Positions 1-12,100 of a stretch of DNA of 64,000 bases are shown here, piece by piece. The notes beneath the pieces were generated by a model. That model was not told where the DNA came from. It ran no database searches and saw only the letters and a list, made by a program, of their open reading frames with translations. The position numbers and the translations under genes are program-made. How positions within the stretch are numbered: position 1 is the first letter of the stretch; the number at the start of each line of letters is the position of its first letter. Origin of the DNA: Psettodes erumei (taxonomy: Eukaryota > Chordata > Actinopteri > Pleuronectiformes > Psettodidae); assembly GCA_016785225.1 (NCBI GenBank), contig JAFBJZ010000344.1:248001-312000 (forward strand), read 5' to 3'.

Positions 1-49
1 GCTTTTACATAACAAAATGATAACAGAACACATATTGAGCTTGTATAAT

Positions 50-55
50 TTATTA
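50..55 (-). terminator. Poly(A) signal, gpr148
   Basis: AATAAA on the minus strand (tttatt on plus) about 120 nt downstream of the gpr148 stop codon. It is the only canonical hexamer seen between the stop and the window edge. Confidence 0.5.
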
Positions 56-177
56 TTAAAAAAACTATTGGGGTAAATGATCCCTCAATAAAAGAAAAGA
101 CAAGAATGACAACAGATGAGAGATGTGATATAAACATCATATGATGGAAAACACAGACACGGCATCACCAAGGTCAT

Positions 178-1137
178 TTATGATATGGTGGTCTGGCTGA
201 GTCTCCTGTGCCGTTTCAGGAGCTGCACCAGAGTATCAGAGATCTCCCTGTACCTCAGCCCATAGATGTAAGGAGCGAATGCCCTGGGCAGCATCATAAA
301 GACACACATATTGACTGTGCTGATCCACACACGAACATCATGATTTATGTCTTTTCTCTGGAACAGGAAGAGCTCCATGGTGAAAACAAATCCAGGGGCA
401 AAATATAGGAGGAGAAGAACCCCGTGGGCCAGCAGAGTAACCCGGGCCCTGGAGAACCGGCTCTGCCAGATGCCCTGGGTCCTTGTTACCATGTAGAGCC
501 GGATATAGCAGTAAAAAATGAGCACAGCACAGATGAGTGCAGCAACAATGTAGTAGATGTGAACCCCCACCACGTTATGGATCTGAATGAAGCCAAGGGA
601 GATGAGGGCAAGACAGACAGGCACCTTTTCATGGGGATCTCCCCTGTCTACCTCCATCAGGATTACCAGGATGAAAGGGTAAATGGCAGCCAGCATCCAC
701 ACCCCCACGAGTATGCGATGCGTGCGGGCAGGTGGGAGAAGGTCGTGGTAATGGAGAGGCCAGCGGACAGCAGCGTAGGTGTCGACCACCATGAGGGTGA
801 CGGTGAGGATGGCACAGCAGTAGGCAGTGACAGTGCCAGCCGTGATCAGCTCACAGACCAGCCAGGTTATCTCAGCTCTCGCGGCGTTGCAGAGCAGTGT
901 GGCCAGGTTGAGGATGAGGAAGAGCATGTCTGCTGCCAGGGTGTTGGCCACCAGCAGGTAACGCGTCTCCTGACGCAGGGCCCGGGTCAGGAAGATGCAT
1001 GTCAGGAGAACAGGGTCGGCCAGCAGGGTGGCCAGGGTGACGACTGTGGTGGGGATGAAAAAGAACTCCAGGTGCCATTTCCGCAGGCTCTCGGCCCAAT
1101 CCAGTGTGAGGTTTGAAAAAAGCAACGGTGACACCAT
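178..1137 (-). CDS. gpr148: Orphan class A GPCR, GPR148 orthologue
   Basis: Intronless 319-aa seven-transmembrane receptor; ligand unknown. I recognise GPR148 by the segment RQETRYLLVAN after TM1, GIWQSRFSRARVTLLAHG before TM6, and MMLPRAFAPYIYGLRYR in TM7, which resemble human GPR148, and by the shared C-terminal TIS. The N terminus is short, with one N-glycosylation site (NLT, residues 9-11). A conserved extracellular Cys pair is plausible: Cys in TWLVCEL and in KVPVCLAL. The class A DRY motif at the end of TM3 reads DTY, and NPxxY in TM7 is replaced by APYIY. The human protein is similarly degenerate, so this is not decay. The start is the first ATG in frame (1135-1137). An AATAAA lies on the minus strand at 50-55, about 120 nt past the stop. 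A non-coding 5' exon is possible but was not located. Confidence 0.88.
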   Translation of the reverse strand: MVSPLLFSNLTLDWAESLRKWHLEFFFIPTTVVTLATLLADPVLLTCIFLTRALRQETRYLLVANTLAADMLFLILNLATLLCNAARAEITWLVCELITAGTVTAYCCAILTVTLMVVDTYAAVRWPLHYHDLLPPARTHRILVGVWMLAAIYPFILVILMEVDRGDPHEKVPVCLALISLGFIQIHNVVGVHIYYIVAALICAVLIFYCYIRLYMVTRTQGIWQSRFSRARVTLLAHGVLLLLYFAPGFVFTMELFLFQRKDINHDVRVWISTVNMCVFMMLPRAFAPYIYGLRYREISDTLVQLLKRHRRLSQTTIS

Positions 1138-2510
1138 TTTGTGTTGAAATTATGTAGGAGGTACAGAAGTGTTGACTTGAGATGTGTTTTATGATTTTTT
1201 GACTGCTTCCTCCAGCAGCTTCCTGTTGATGAAATCACCATAAATAAGTATCCACAATCAGACTGGAGCAGCTTAAAAATCTTTTATAGAAGGCCACATC
1301 ACAGCTTTTCGGTTAATTAATCATGTATGTGTATACACTATGGGGGCGTCCACATGAGAAGGAATAACTGCAATAACTACAAAGTGGATTATGGTCTTCA
1401 AACAATCACTAGGTGCTCTATTATCCATCATATTGATGTACTGCAGGCTGAGCAAACCTGTGATATATACATTTCCCATGCACTGCTTTGGCTGAATCCA
1501 TCTTGACTGTAATTACATTGATAGGAGATTGGTGTTGCTTCTCTTACAGTAATTTAAGGCCCACATTGAATTAGTACAGTCCAGCTCAGGACTAAAATGA
1601 CCAGACAACCAGTTACCTCCCAAATTCAAATATGAACAATGCACATGAATGCACTTTGTGCCTTCAGTGTTTTCTTGCAAAAGGAAAAAAACAAATGCAA
1701 ATTGGGAGATGCAAATACTGTAACAACAAAAAAAAATCCAGCTCATTGGCAGTTTGGATGAAAATGTCTTTTTGTGATCTTTAATACACATAGAACTTTT
1801 AGGTGGGGCATCAGTATTTAATGGATAAAATTTAATTTAATATAATATTGCCTCCATCTGCCCAAATGCTTATGAATACTCAAAGACTTGAAACAAAAAC
1901 AGACGAGCACTTTTCACTGTTTAAACTTTGCGCAGACACACCTATCGACAAATTATTGATTGGCCAAAGGTGAGTTTTCTTACCTGATGTCCAGAGCAGA
2001 AGAACCTCTGTGTTGTACATCCATTAAGCATAACGCTACTATAAATCAATGGTTGTTTTGCACAACTTGTCACGCCCGCTTGCCTTATCTGATGTACTCT
2101 TTGTTGACTCACACAGATCATATATGGATGGAGAAAGCTGCAGCCACTTGGCTGTAACATAGTAACAGGGCGGAGCTTCTCATTAGCTGAGCTGCTCCTC
2201 ATGCTGTTTCTTTTTAAAATGTTTTCTACCCAAGAAGTTTTTAAATGGATTTCGTCGCAGGAACGAAACGCAGGTACAAAACCATCCGGGTTAAACCGAC
2301 TGGACTGATATTTCACTCTTTATTTCACTGCAACAAGCATCATGGCAGTTAAGCTTCTGAAACTGCTTTAACTTATGAGGTCATTAAAGAAAAGTCCAAA
2401 AACTTTTTGACGGTGGAGTGAATGCACGGCAGAAATGTTTTACCACGTTCATACCTGATAGTTGTAACTCATCCGCGTAGACCTCTCATCTCTCAGCCTG
2501 ACCAACACAT

Positions 2511-2556
2511 TGACGTCACGTCATGACGTCACCTAAACTCAGGCCACTTAAATAAA
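2511..2556 (+). promoter_or_regulatory. Paired CRE palindromes with TATA-like box
   Basis: Two perfect cAMP-response elements TGACGTCA (2511-2518 and 2524-2531) stand 5 nt apart. They are followed by a TATA-like TTAAATAAA at 2548-2556. A good splice donor (AG|GTAACA) lies at 2620/2621, so a short plus-strand first exon of about 2580-2620 is conceivable. CRE half-sites are read by CREB/ATF factors. No plus-strand coding gene follows; a transcript from here would run antisense to mterf4. Alternatively this could be an upstream enhancer of gpr148. Confidence 0.5.
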
Positions 2557-2770
2557 CAGCAGAGTCAAGAGGGTCAGAGTCAGAGGGTTCACTCAGTCCA
2601 GTCTGTTCCTGCCAAGTCAGGTAACAATATCCTCAACAGTATGTTTCCATGTGTGTTTAAGATAAGAATATTCTATAGCCCATACAGCGGCATGAAATAT
2701 TTGGGGCACAACTGGTTACTGTTACTGTGAATAGTTAAATGAGTAGACTGTGAACTCAAAAAGAAAACAT

Positions 2771-2776
2771 TTTATT
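2771..2776 (-). terminator. Poly(A) signal, mterf4
   Basis: AATAAA on the minus strand (tttatt on plus) about 95 nt past the mterf4 stop codon. Confidence 0.6.
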
Positions 2777-2867
2777 GTTTCATCTAGCAACAGATGTCAT
2801 TTTCACTTCCTCCCTTCCATCGTTTCCTCATTAAATTACTGTCAGTTCTCTCAGTTCCCCCCAGCAG

Positions 2868-5257
2868 TCATTTCGTTCTTCTCTTCCTGTATCCACTCTT
2901 GCCTCCAGTCTCCTCATCTTCCTCATCTTCCTCTGCTTCCTCGTCACTGTCTGAATCAGCTTCAGTGCTGCCATACTCCTGCTGCTCGTGCCATTCTCTT
3001 GCCATAAGTCTCTGAAATACTTCATACTCCTCTGCTGACGCCTTGGCGACCACTCGGAGGAAGGTGTTCTGGTCAGCGTTAAGGATGCTGTCCAGTTTAG
3101 GGTTGACGACGATCGTCTGTCCCTTCTTGTCTGGGGTCTGGTACAGACCCCTGCGCTCCAGAAAACAGTGTCGACAGCGAACCTCATCAAGAGTGAAACG
3201 GAACAACCTGGTCTTCACCATCTCTTCCTGTTTGACCCCCATTCGGAAGTAGACATACTGTGGAAGGAAGGATAAAAAAAAAAACATGCTATTACAAAAA
3301 GAACACAAAAAACCCCCAAAAAGATTTCAACTAATATTTTTTGCTTATTGGAAGACAGCAAAGGTTAATCCAGCAGATACATCCATTATCTGGATATAAG
3401 ACAGATCACACTGTCAATGGCTGACAGCAGCGCCACTCTGCAGAGACCTCCAAATCACCTCAGAGCTGCGGAGTTCAGTTAAAGCCACCAGAGGGAGTAC
3501 TACAGAGCACTACATATGTGTATGTGTTCCATGCACACTGATTCTCAACAAGTTTTGTGAAAACATTATAGTGAGCTCACATTGGAAGAAAAAAAGTACA
3601 TTATACATATTAGTAGTGGTAGTATTCAGTAAGCAGACTCAAAAAAAAAGCACTGGACCACTGGATGTCCCACCGTTGTCTCGAAATGCAATGCTCAAAG
3701 GCAGCGGAGAATCTGCTCTCAAAGCTGAAACTAAATTCCACTACGTAGAAGAAAAGAAAAAAATCAGCATACTATGAAAATGAGCAGACACTGGAACACA
3801 GCTTATCTGAACAGGAAGACCTTACAAAGGGTGTTTTGTGGCCCTTGACATTCTCTTTTGTCACAGTATTGAGGAAGTCAATACACCTACATCTGTTTAC
3901 CACGGGAACTGTCGCCTTCCTCTAGGTGGATGTTCAATTCAATTTGACAGAACTTGTATCATTTAGGTGTAGCTAATAATTTACATTAGCACAAAATAAG
4001 CAGTTTAACATTTAGAGTAGAAATTGTCTGAAAGGAGTGAAACATTCTCCCATCTCATCATTATTCGTGATTTTTTTTTTAACCAAAAATGACTTAACAG
4101 TTATTTATCGGCATTGCTGAGGAAAAAGATTTCGCTGATTCCCATATTATCTAACCATTTTCACTTCAGCACTGTCTCATTCCTTTCTCGTCTGGCTTAT
4201 CTGCTTACCTGAAACTGGTACCCCACCCGCCCCAGGTCCTCCACTACTATGGCCGGACTGTCTCTGAGGATGTCTGTGACCTGCTGTGCAGTAAACAGGC
4301 ACTTCTCTCGGAGAAAGAGCACCACGTGTTTTACTGTCTTAACAGGCACAGTCAAGATCTGGGGGTAATGGGCCACCACTCTCTGAAGACTGCCTAGTGG
4401 GGAGATGTACATATTATGATAATGCATGAATATTTAGAGCATCCAGTACATATTAAGCACTCTGGGCACCAACTAAAGAATTGCTTCAACAGTCTCACCT
4501 TCGACTAAACCCAGTTTCCGCAGGTTGCCTATGCGCTGCTGAAGGTGCAATTCTTTGACAGTGTACAGTTCAGGGCATTTTTGCAGCAGCTTCAGCACAC
4601 TTGAGGGATTAAGCCCCAAGACAAAGAGAGCTGTGAGAGTTGACAGAGCGTGTTTGGCAGCACTTCCTCCTCTGACTTGTGACACAGCCTTGTGTATCTG
4701 CTCTGCCTGGCTGTCTGTGAATCCCATGTCCTGTAACGCCTGCGGGGACAGCTCTGTGTCCGGCCCCTCTCCTACATAACCAGGCTTCCGGTTGTGTTGC
4801 GTTGACTGCAGGATACTCTGGTCGGCGGAGGAACAGAACAATCCGCTTCCGGCGCATTGAGGCTGTAGGTGGCATCTGCCGAACCGAAGTGGACTGAGCA
4901 GAGAGGAGGCAACACTCCTCAGCGTCCATCGAAGAACCTGTAAAAAAAAATAAGGCTATAAAACACTGCCACTTGTTATGTCCCCGAAACACACAGAGGT
5001 CACAGCTTGGGCTTTAGAGCAATTAAAGGAGAGGGCTGAAGAGAATTGCGACCTTAGCGGTACATCCGTTAGCTCGAGTTAGCAAATATTAAGGTTATAG
5101 CGGGACTTAATACACTCTGCGGCGGTTGTTTCCACGATACGTTTTAAGTTCGCGAGCCATTAACGTCAAATAACACGTTTAACATCTGAGTATTGCACAA
5201 CTAACGACATTTTGTAGCTTTCTGGTTCACCTGACGCGCTGCCACGGCGGTCCCCAT
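2868..5257 (-). CDS. mterf4: Mitochondrial transcription termination factor 4
   Basis: Four coding exons: 5231-5257, 4499-4937, 4209-4393, 2868-3257; total 1,041 nt, 346 aa. MTERF4 partners the rRNA methyltransferase NSUN4 in assembling the mitochondrial large ribosomal subunit. The model begins MGTAVAARQ, then VLRWTLRSVASSLLSPLRFGR, an Arg-rich, acid-poor mitochondrial presequence split by the first intron. Helical mTERF repeats follow (LGLNPSSVLKLLQKCPELY; VVAHYPQILTVPVKTVKHV). The last exon has FLERRGLYQTPDKKGQT, nearly the human signature, and ends in an acidic tail (DSDSDEEAEEDEEDEE) typical of MTERF4. The ATG at 5255-5257 was chosen because it joins in phase and supplies the presequence. 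pask lies next door upstream in the same orientation, as MTERF4 and PASK do in mammals. Confidence 0.92.
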
Positions 5258-6026
5258 GCCTGTCCGTAGTATAATTCCGTCCCCTTCAGCTTTTCAGTAG
5301 AGTATAAAGACAAAGGTTCCGGTCCGGACAGATGTGACATGTGTTGATGGTAACATTTGTTTTTGAACGTTACATTGTGGTATTCTATAGAAAAAGGATA
5401 CCAGACAATTGTGTCAAACTGGTCCGACTCATTGTGCTTCAGTATTTTAATCTTGACCAGAATGAATAGAATATATTATTATTATATATATATATATGTA
5501 TTATGTTGGCCTGTGCTTTCGATTAGCACATCTGCTCTGCAATTAATGCAGATAACTCACATTAAGTGAATACGTGAATATATATTTAGTATAGTATAAT
5601 ATAAGTGTATATATTTTATTTGTATTATTTAAGCATTATTCAGGAGTGGAATTCACTTTTAAAATATACACAGCACCAATTAACAAATCAATTTAATTTT
5701 CATCCATTTTATTAGGTATATAAATTACTTGCTGTCAGGTGATTTGAAACAGAAAAATGAAATGTAAAAAAAAAAAATCATAGTCATATAGTGCTGTATT
5801 TACTGGCTGCATCAAAGTTGTAAAATTCAAATAAATTCACAATGTTTGCATAATCACTTTTTAAACATCCTCTAGTTCTAGTGTACAGTCAGTTCTGCAA
5901 TTATCACGCTGAAAAATACATAAAAACAAGCTTGTGATAAAAATATTTATTAATGTATAAAAATATATAAATATTGTAAATAAACTTACAATTTTAATTA
6001 AAACATTTGAGATTAAAATCAGTTAA
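5258..6026. other. mterf4 5' flank and AT-rich spacer
   Basis: The first 100 nt or so should hold the mterf4 5' UTR and promoter (no TATA box seen on the minus strand). The rest is very AT-rich with TA dinucleotide runs around 5478-5500 and 5955-5970. No coding exon recognised. Confidence 0.55.
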
Positions 6027-6032
6027 TTTATT
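6027..6032 (-). terminator. Poly(A) signal, pask
   Basis: AATAAA on the minus strand about 155 nt beyond the pask stop at 6185. A second tttatt lies near 5945, so alternative ends are possible. Confidence 0.5.
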
Positions 6033-6184
6033 AACGATGGATCAAGAAAAATAAATCTCTTTAATTATAGTTGGACTTCACTTTCATTAAATTCAGTCTT
6101 TAGTCCTCATGGAGGTACTTCTGGAGCTCAGTTTCCAGGGCCACCATTGACAACCTCTCGTCCTCATCATCTTCATCATCATCA

Positions 6185-9100
6185 TCAGGCAGAGTCTCCG
6201 TCACCATGATCTGGGAACAAGCCTTGCCCATTGTAAACGTAAGGACTCGACTCCTCCTGCTGTGGTGAGCCTGTTAAATAAAGTGAGTATGCACGAGTAT
6301 GTGAAGTCTGCTCTGTCATTGGCATTCATTTTAACAACAAAAAATTCATACAAATAGCCATACATACAAATTCTTAAACATCTCAAACTCAGGATATGCA
6401 GGAAAATTCAAAACCATTTGCTGTTATTGGTGTCACAGTTCGAACCTCATCACATCAGAAGCAGAAAACATGGACGGCCATAGTCAGTCTAGTTATAAAC
6501 AGTACTCACAATAGATCTGAGATGAAGGAACCACCTCTGTCCAGCTGTATTCCGCCAGGGAAATGGGCTGGCTGATCCAGGGCTGCAGCAGGAGCGTGTC
6601 CAGAGTCATCCTCTGAGCAGAATCCGGGTGCAGCAGCCCAGCTAACAAACCACTGAGCTCTGAGAGAGTACACAGACAAATTTTAGCACTGAGTTGCAAA
6701 CATTTTGTTTTTTTTTCCCAAAAGAAAAACTATTTTCAGCAAAGAAAAACAAAAACAGCAGTATACCTGAAGAGAGGGGGTACGGGCACTTGAGTTTGGC
6801 ATCCAGGATCTCGCCCACATCACAGAAAGGGTTCTCACTGAACAGCAGAGTGTAGAGTAAAACCCCCAGAGACCACATCTCTAGCTCTGGACCTTCATAG
6901 CTACAGAAAAATTAAAATCAGCTTGACAATACAGAAAACATACCAGCATTTTATTCATCCGGTATTGTAATGTATATGTATGACTTTTCTAACTTTACAA
7001 TGGGCACTGTAAACTGTGCACTATTGAAATTAATGGGGTATAAAAGTCATACAACATGGAGAAACAGCGCTCTCGTCGAGATTCCTTTATAAAACTGACA
7101 ATAAAACTGTGCTGTTATAAAAAATTTCCTTAGAGGAGCAAACACCCCTAATCATTCACAGGCATTATATACTCACGGATTTCCCTGAAGCACCTCTGGG
7201 GAGCAGTACTCCAGTGTGCCACAGAAATTGTAAAAGAGCTTCCCGGCAGCCATCATGGCAGCAGAGCCAAAGTCTATCAGTCGTATGTGGAAACACTTGT
7301 CGATGATGATGTTCTCATCTTTGATGTCCCTGTGAAGGATGTTCTTGGTCCTCAGATAGAAGACAGCTGCCACCAGCTGAGAAGGAATGAGAACCTCAAG
7401 TTTATCATGGAGCAAACAAACACTTCTTCACATGCAAGTACCCTGTTCCTCTGGCGTATGCCATTTTCAAATCCGTGCGCTTACCTGTCTGAAGATGTAG
7501 CTGGCCAGGGGCTCGTCCAGCCTCGGCTGCATGTCAATGAATTCAAAAAGATCCAAACCATCTCCGTGTTTCTCCATCACCATCTGGAAGTAACTCCCAT
7601 TCTCAAACACCTCCAGAACCTGGTGGCGCACACACGAGTTGAGCAAGAGAATTTAATAGAAACAAATGTTTCTGAAACCCTGCGACATCAAAGATGTTCT
7701 GATGTGACGATCTGGTCACCTTGACGATGTTGTGGTGCTGCACTCGTGTCAGTATGGCAATCTCTTGGCTGACTCGTCCCAGCATGGGGTCATCTACCCA
7801 GCAGTCGCTCACTATCCTGGCCTTTCTAATGAACTTCACTATCACCTGCAAGTTTTTGACACTTTGGTAAAGAGGCCACATCGACCCCATCGACACGGAA
7901 AGAGCTGCTTGGATAGGAATGTTATGCTTCTGCATTAATAAAACTTCTCTCTTACCTCTTGCCCATCACAGCGCCTTACTGCCTTCCAGACAAAACCAAA
8001 GGCTCCTTTACCCACAGCTTTAAGCGGCTGGTACTCTTCTTCAAACTGCCCGTCACAGGCTCGAGACTGCTCGAGGTCCATGGTGGAGCATAATGCGTCC
8101 CGATGACTGGCCTCACCGATCCTCTGAAGAAAGACGTGATAAACGAGTTGCAAACGGAACACCTTTTTATAGTTTAATGTAAAAAAAAAACCCCAACAAC
8201 GACACTGTGTGCTATGCTAACTTAGTACTTAAGAACTTCCATCGCCACTGACCTCTCCGAGGCTGGCTCCTGATTGGTTGTGCAGCGATCGATCGGAGTG
8301 CAACACCGTCCCCTGCTGGCCAGGCCGACTAATCCACACGCAGAACACAGAGCTTCCCTGGGGGAGGTTAGCCCTGATCACATCGCACTGCACATCTGGA
8401 GGGAAAAAAGAAAGACACTGGTTAAAGTCGATTTGTCTTACGTAGGAGCATCTGAAGATTGTGAACATTTGACTTGTACCCACCTACTCTTGTACCATCT
8501 CTGTGGTATGCACTTCTTTCAAACCTCCCCTCCAGTATCTCTGTTGCTGATGACTGGGTGTGTCCATTTACCTTCTGTTTCTTGGGTGTAGATGTGGCAG
8601 GAATGTCTACCATTGACTGAATCCCACCATTCCTTTGCAAGCAGAACTCCCTGCTCTTTCCTTTATGAATTGAGGAGAGAGCTGTCCACTGATCCGGCTC
8701 ACCTGGGTCCCTTTCTAGTTCTTCCCCTGAGGCATCACCAGCCTCCACAGCAGCGGCCCCGGCGTCGACAGGCGCCGCTTCCTGGCCAGACGCTACCCCA
8801 CATGGGACGGGCGCCTGCAGGAGCTCAGCTGTATCACAGGATGTCATGGAGTGTTGGTTGTCGTCGTGGTACCCTCCGCCGCTGAGCAGCTCCATGCTGC
8901 TGCTCAGATCGAGGTCGGCCAGGGCCCGGGTCACCAGGTCGCCGTTGCTGTTGAGGTCCAAGAAGCAGCTGGCTGAGTGCACTATGTGTGCTGATGGCGA
9001 CTCCTCTGCTTGGCCTGGGTCACAACCACCATTGCAGGCAAACTTTTCACAGAAGCCAGAGGAAGACCTGGGATATTGGAAAATAGATGTAAAAAAAAAC

Positions 9101-12100
9101 AAAAAACCTTCAAACCTTCTAAGTTCTGGTGTTGAACATACTTTGGTATGTTATATGTGGAGATAATTATATGCAAATAAGGTTAAAGCCATCTGTACAT
9201 TTGTTGCTCAAAATGTGATGTGTGACGAAATGTGACGAAAAATCACAACGTCTCCTCTCACCTGCTCTCCAGTGAGATCACCTCAAAGCTGGAGTCTTGG
9301 AAGACAGATGCACATGATTGGTGGTCTTTACCCCTCTCGGGGGAGGTGGCACCCACCTTGCTTACAGCGCGTCCTCTCTGAGTGGGAGTGTCTGAACAGA
9401 GAAATGAAAACCCTTAAATTCACTCAGCAGATTCCTCAAAGACTGCTCTTTTAATGCTGTTTCCTCACTGTAAATACAAACAAGAATAAAACTTCACAGA
9501 TCTTCAGCATCTTGTGCAAACCGTTCTGCTAATTGTCCTTTGAGGTAACCCGTTCCATTATGTACTGCAGTTTAGGAATAAATACAAATAAGTGACTGTA
9601 CAGTTCAGCTATAAAACTGGGGACAATCTCACCTGGGATAACCTCGATAACGGGTGGATTTTTTTTCTCAGCCCGATTGCAGAGCTGCTGTTCCAGGTGC
9701 TGGCGTGGGGATTCGGGGAGAACCCGGCAGCAGGTGCCTTCTTCTGGAGGTTCTACCCAAGTGAATGTCTTGAGGAGGGCCTGAGTGGTGTCTGCACTGT
9801 CCAGCCGGCTACTGCAGGGAGCAACCCGGGCTGCCTCCTCCATCAGCTCTGTAGTTTCATCAGCCCTGAGGAAAGAGTGAATTGTTGCTCTTTGAACGAA
9901 CATGCTGTGGCAGTATTTTCCGACAGATGGCAAGAGAGGGAACTCGCATTGCACCGTATCCTTCATCTTCCAGTGTCTCAGTCATGATCTGACAGCTAAA
10001 CAATTCTGATCTTGTAAGAAAAAATAACTGATAAAAGTTTAGTTTTGTGTCTCTGCTGGCTGCTTGATCGATCACAGAGCTGCTGTTTTTTAATGCAACA
10101 CATTAAATATACATGCAGTCTCATGCCTTTAGAGGCCTGGATGCTGCTACAGAAGATTTGTTTGCCTTTTTTTTGAGAAAATACAATAACTCCAAATTCT
10201 ACAACTAAATGTCATTAATTATTAAATGTCTGTTAGCATATAACCTTTCCAAGTTAAACACTCTCAGATTCAAAAAGTGCATTATCCTTGTCAAACAAGG
10301 AATCACTGATCCATCTCCAAAAAAAACATTCAAGTGCCATGGTGCAATGAGCACAAAGGGACACCAACTTACATAACCACACGTGTAGAGGTGACTGCAG
10401 GAGGGGAAAGAGTCGACAAAGCGCTGCCCTGTTTCTCCAGCCTGGTGCTGGTCCCAGTGAAGATCCTGCCTCTCCCCTTCAGGGTTCTTTCCATGATGGC
10501 CTGATGCACCATGGCCATATCTCCGGCCACCAGTGATGACGGATCTAGGACTGAGAGAAAGAAGCAAATGACTGAATTTAAACAGTGTAAACAAATAGAA
10601 CTGTATGACGTGACAAAATTAAAACAAACAATAAATTCAGAGCAAAAGAAGAGGTGCATACTGGAACACCACACCCCGCACAAATGCCAGGTCAGACAGA
10701 TAAGACAATAAGATGTGAAAATATACAAACTTATACACATCACTGCTGGTTATATATGCTCACCAGATTTCCCTGACATTTTGGATGTGGCTGTACTTTT
10801 ACCAGCCTCTGCTTGGGAATCAGGGGATGGACACGCATTTTTGCCCGAGTCAGACGTCCATCCATAGAAACCAGGCATGAGGAAAGTGACGTTCTGTGGA
10901 TGACAAAGCAGCAGTGACAGAAGTGAGGGCCGGCACAGACCTCAGTCCAAACGTCACTGTTCAAGATGGTACGTTGGCTAACCTTTCCCAACAGCTCATC
11001 CTTGTTGTAGCCAAGCAGACTGAGGGCCAGGTGGTTGTGGATGCTGGAGATGGAGCCATCAGGACGGAGCAGGAGGAGACCGCTCAGAGGAGCAAACACC
11101 CAAACTGTTCCAGAGTACTGCAGCGCAGCGCTCGGGGAGATGACGCTGCTGTCCACTTGGACTTCTGCCGGACACATGTTGAGGGTGCACAATTCAATCA
11201 AGCCAACTGACCAATCCCTCTGCATATTTTTCAGAAAGAGTGTGGAGTCTCACGCTGCGAGATGTTTGAGGATAATTACAGCACAACGTCAAACGACTTA
11301 CCGGAGGGCTGCTCTTTTCCATGAGGTTGCTCGTGGTTTTCAGAGCATGAGGCTTTGGTCTCGCCCACGGGGGAGGTGACGGGAGAAGAAGGCTGCTTGC
11401 CCTGTGCATCTGATCTTTCAAGACTATCTGTTAGGCAGGCTAAACCAGTCCCACTGTTTTGCTGTTGGGGTTTTCCACAATGCACTGCCCCCTGAAGTTT
11501 GATACATAGCGGGACTGATGCACCCTCTTTGGTTTTACCACACTCCCTCTGAACCCTAAGCATCTAAATGAAGGAAGAAAAAGCAGAGTCAATGATGACA
11601 GACTTAAGGAAAAACCTGAGTTTATAATGTTTTGTGATGTAATTTCTTTACTGTGTACTCCTGAACTCTCTGAGAAGCACATTGGTGAACAGAAAGCTAA
11701 AAGCCAAGCTTTAGAAAAGAAGCTTTCCTTCGCTGAGTGGGACAGTTTTGGATGTAAAGTGTGCTTACTTTGGGCAATGCATGGCTGCGGAGTGGGATTT
11801 GTAAGGAGGGGATTAGCTCCTTAACAGACACCCCTTTTAATTCTTCAGGATGGTGGTATCCATGGAGATGGGCAAATACCAAGTCACAGGTAAGGATGCT
11901 GCCCTAAAAATGAAAAATAAAAAATTGTTTTTTTATGGGTTAGAAAATTGTAACGTTTTACCCAGTTGAAAATAACTAAAGATGGCAAAAAACAATACCA
12001 ACAAGTTGTGAATGACAATTAATAGAGTACTAAAAGACAGGAAAGCTGGGATGCTCGTTAGAAATGCTGCCAAAGAAGCAAATTTCACACTTTTATGTAC

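Larger units (their letters stand above)
1138..2867. other. Intergenic interval gpr148-mterf4
   Basis: No recognisable coding exon on either strand. The ORFs present (for example 1942-2316 minus) resemble no family I know and lack coding character. The interval holds the CRE/TATA cluster near 2511-2556 and the mterf4 poly(A) signal near 2771. Confidence 0.6.

Noticed and set aside
1942..2316. 124-codon minus-strand ORF between gpr148 and mterf4.
   Set aside because: No recognisable domain, no signal or splice context, ordinary composition; expected by chance.
4473..4841. Start of mterf4 at 4841 (MFCSSADQS...).
   Set aside because: That codon is TTG. The frame stays open upstream to an AG acceptor at 4938-4939 and joins in phase to an ATG exon at 5231-5257 that supplies a mitochondrial presequence.
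6100..6270. Second open frame in the last pask exon ending in an acidic tail and a TAA at 6100-6102.
   Set aside because: It needs a different splice phase. The frame set by exon 6510-6659 ends at the TGA at 6185-6187, makes the total CDS a multiple of three, and gives NGQG as in the human tail I recall. The acidic run comes from a GAT/GAA repeat in the 3' UTR.
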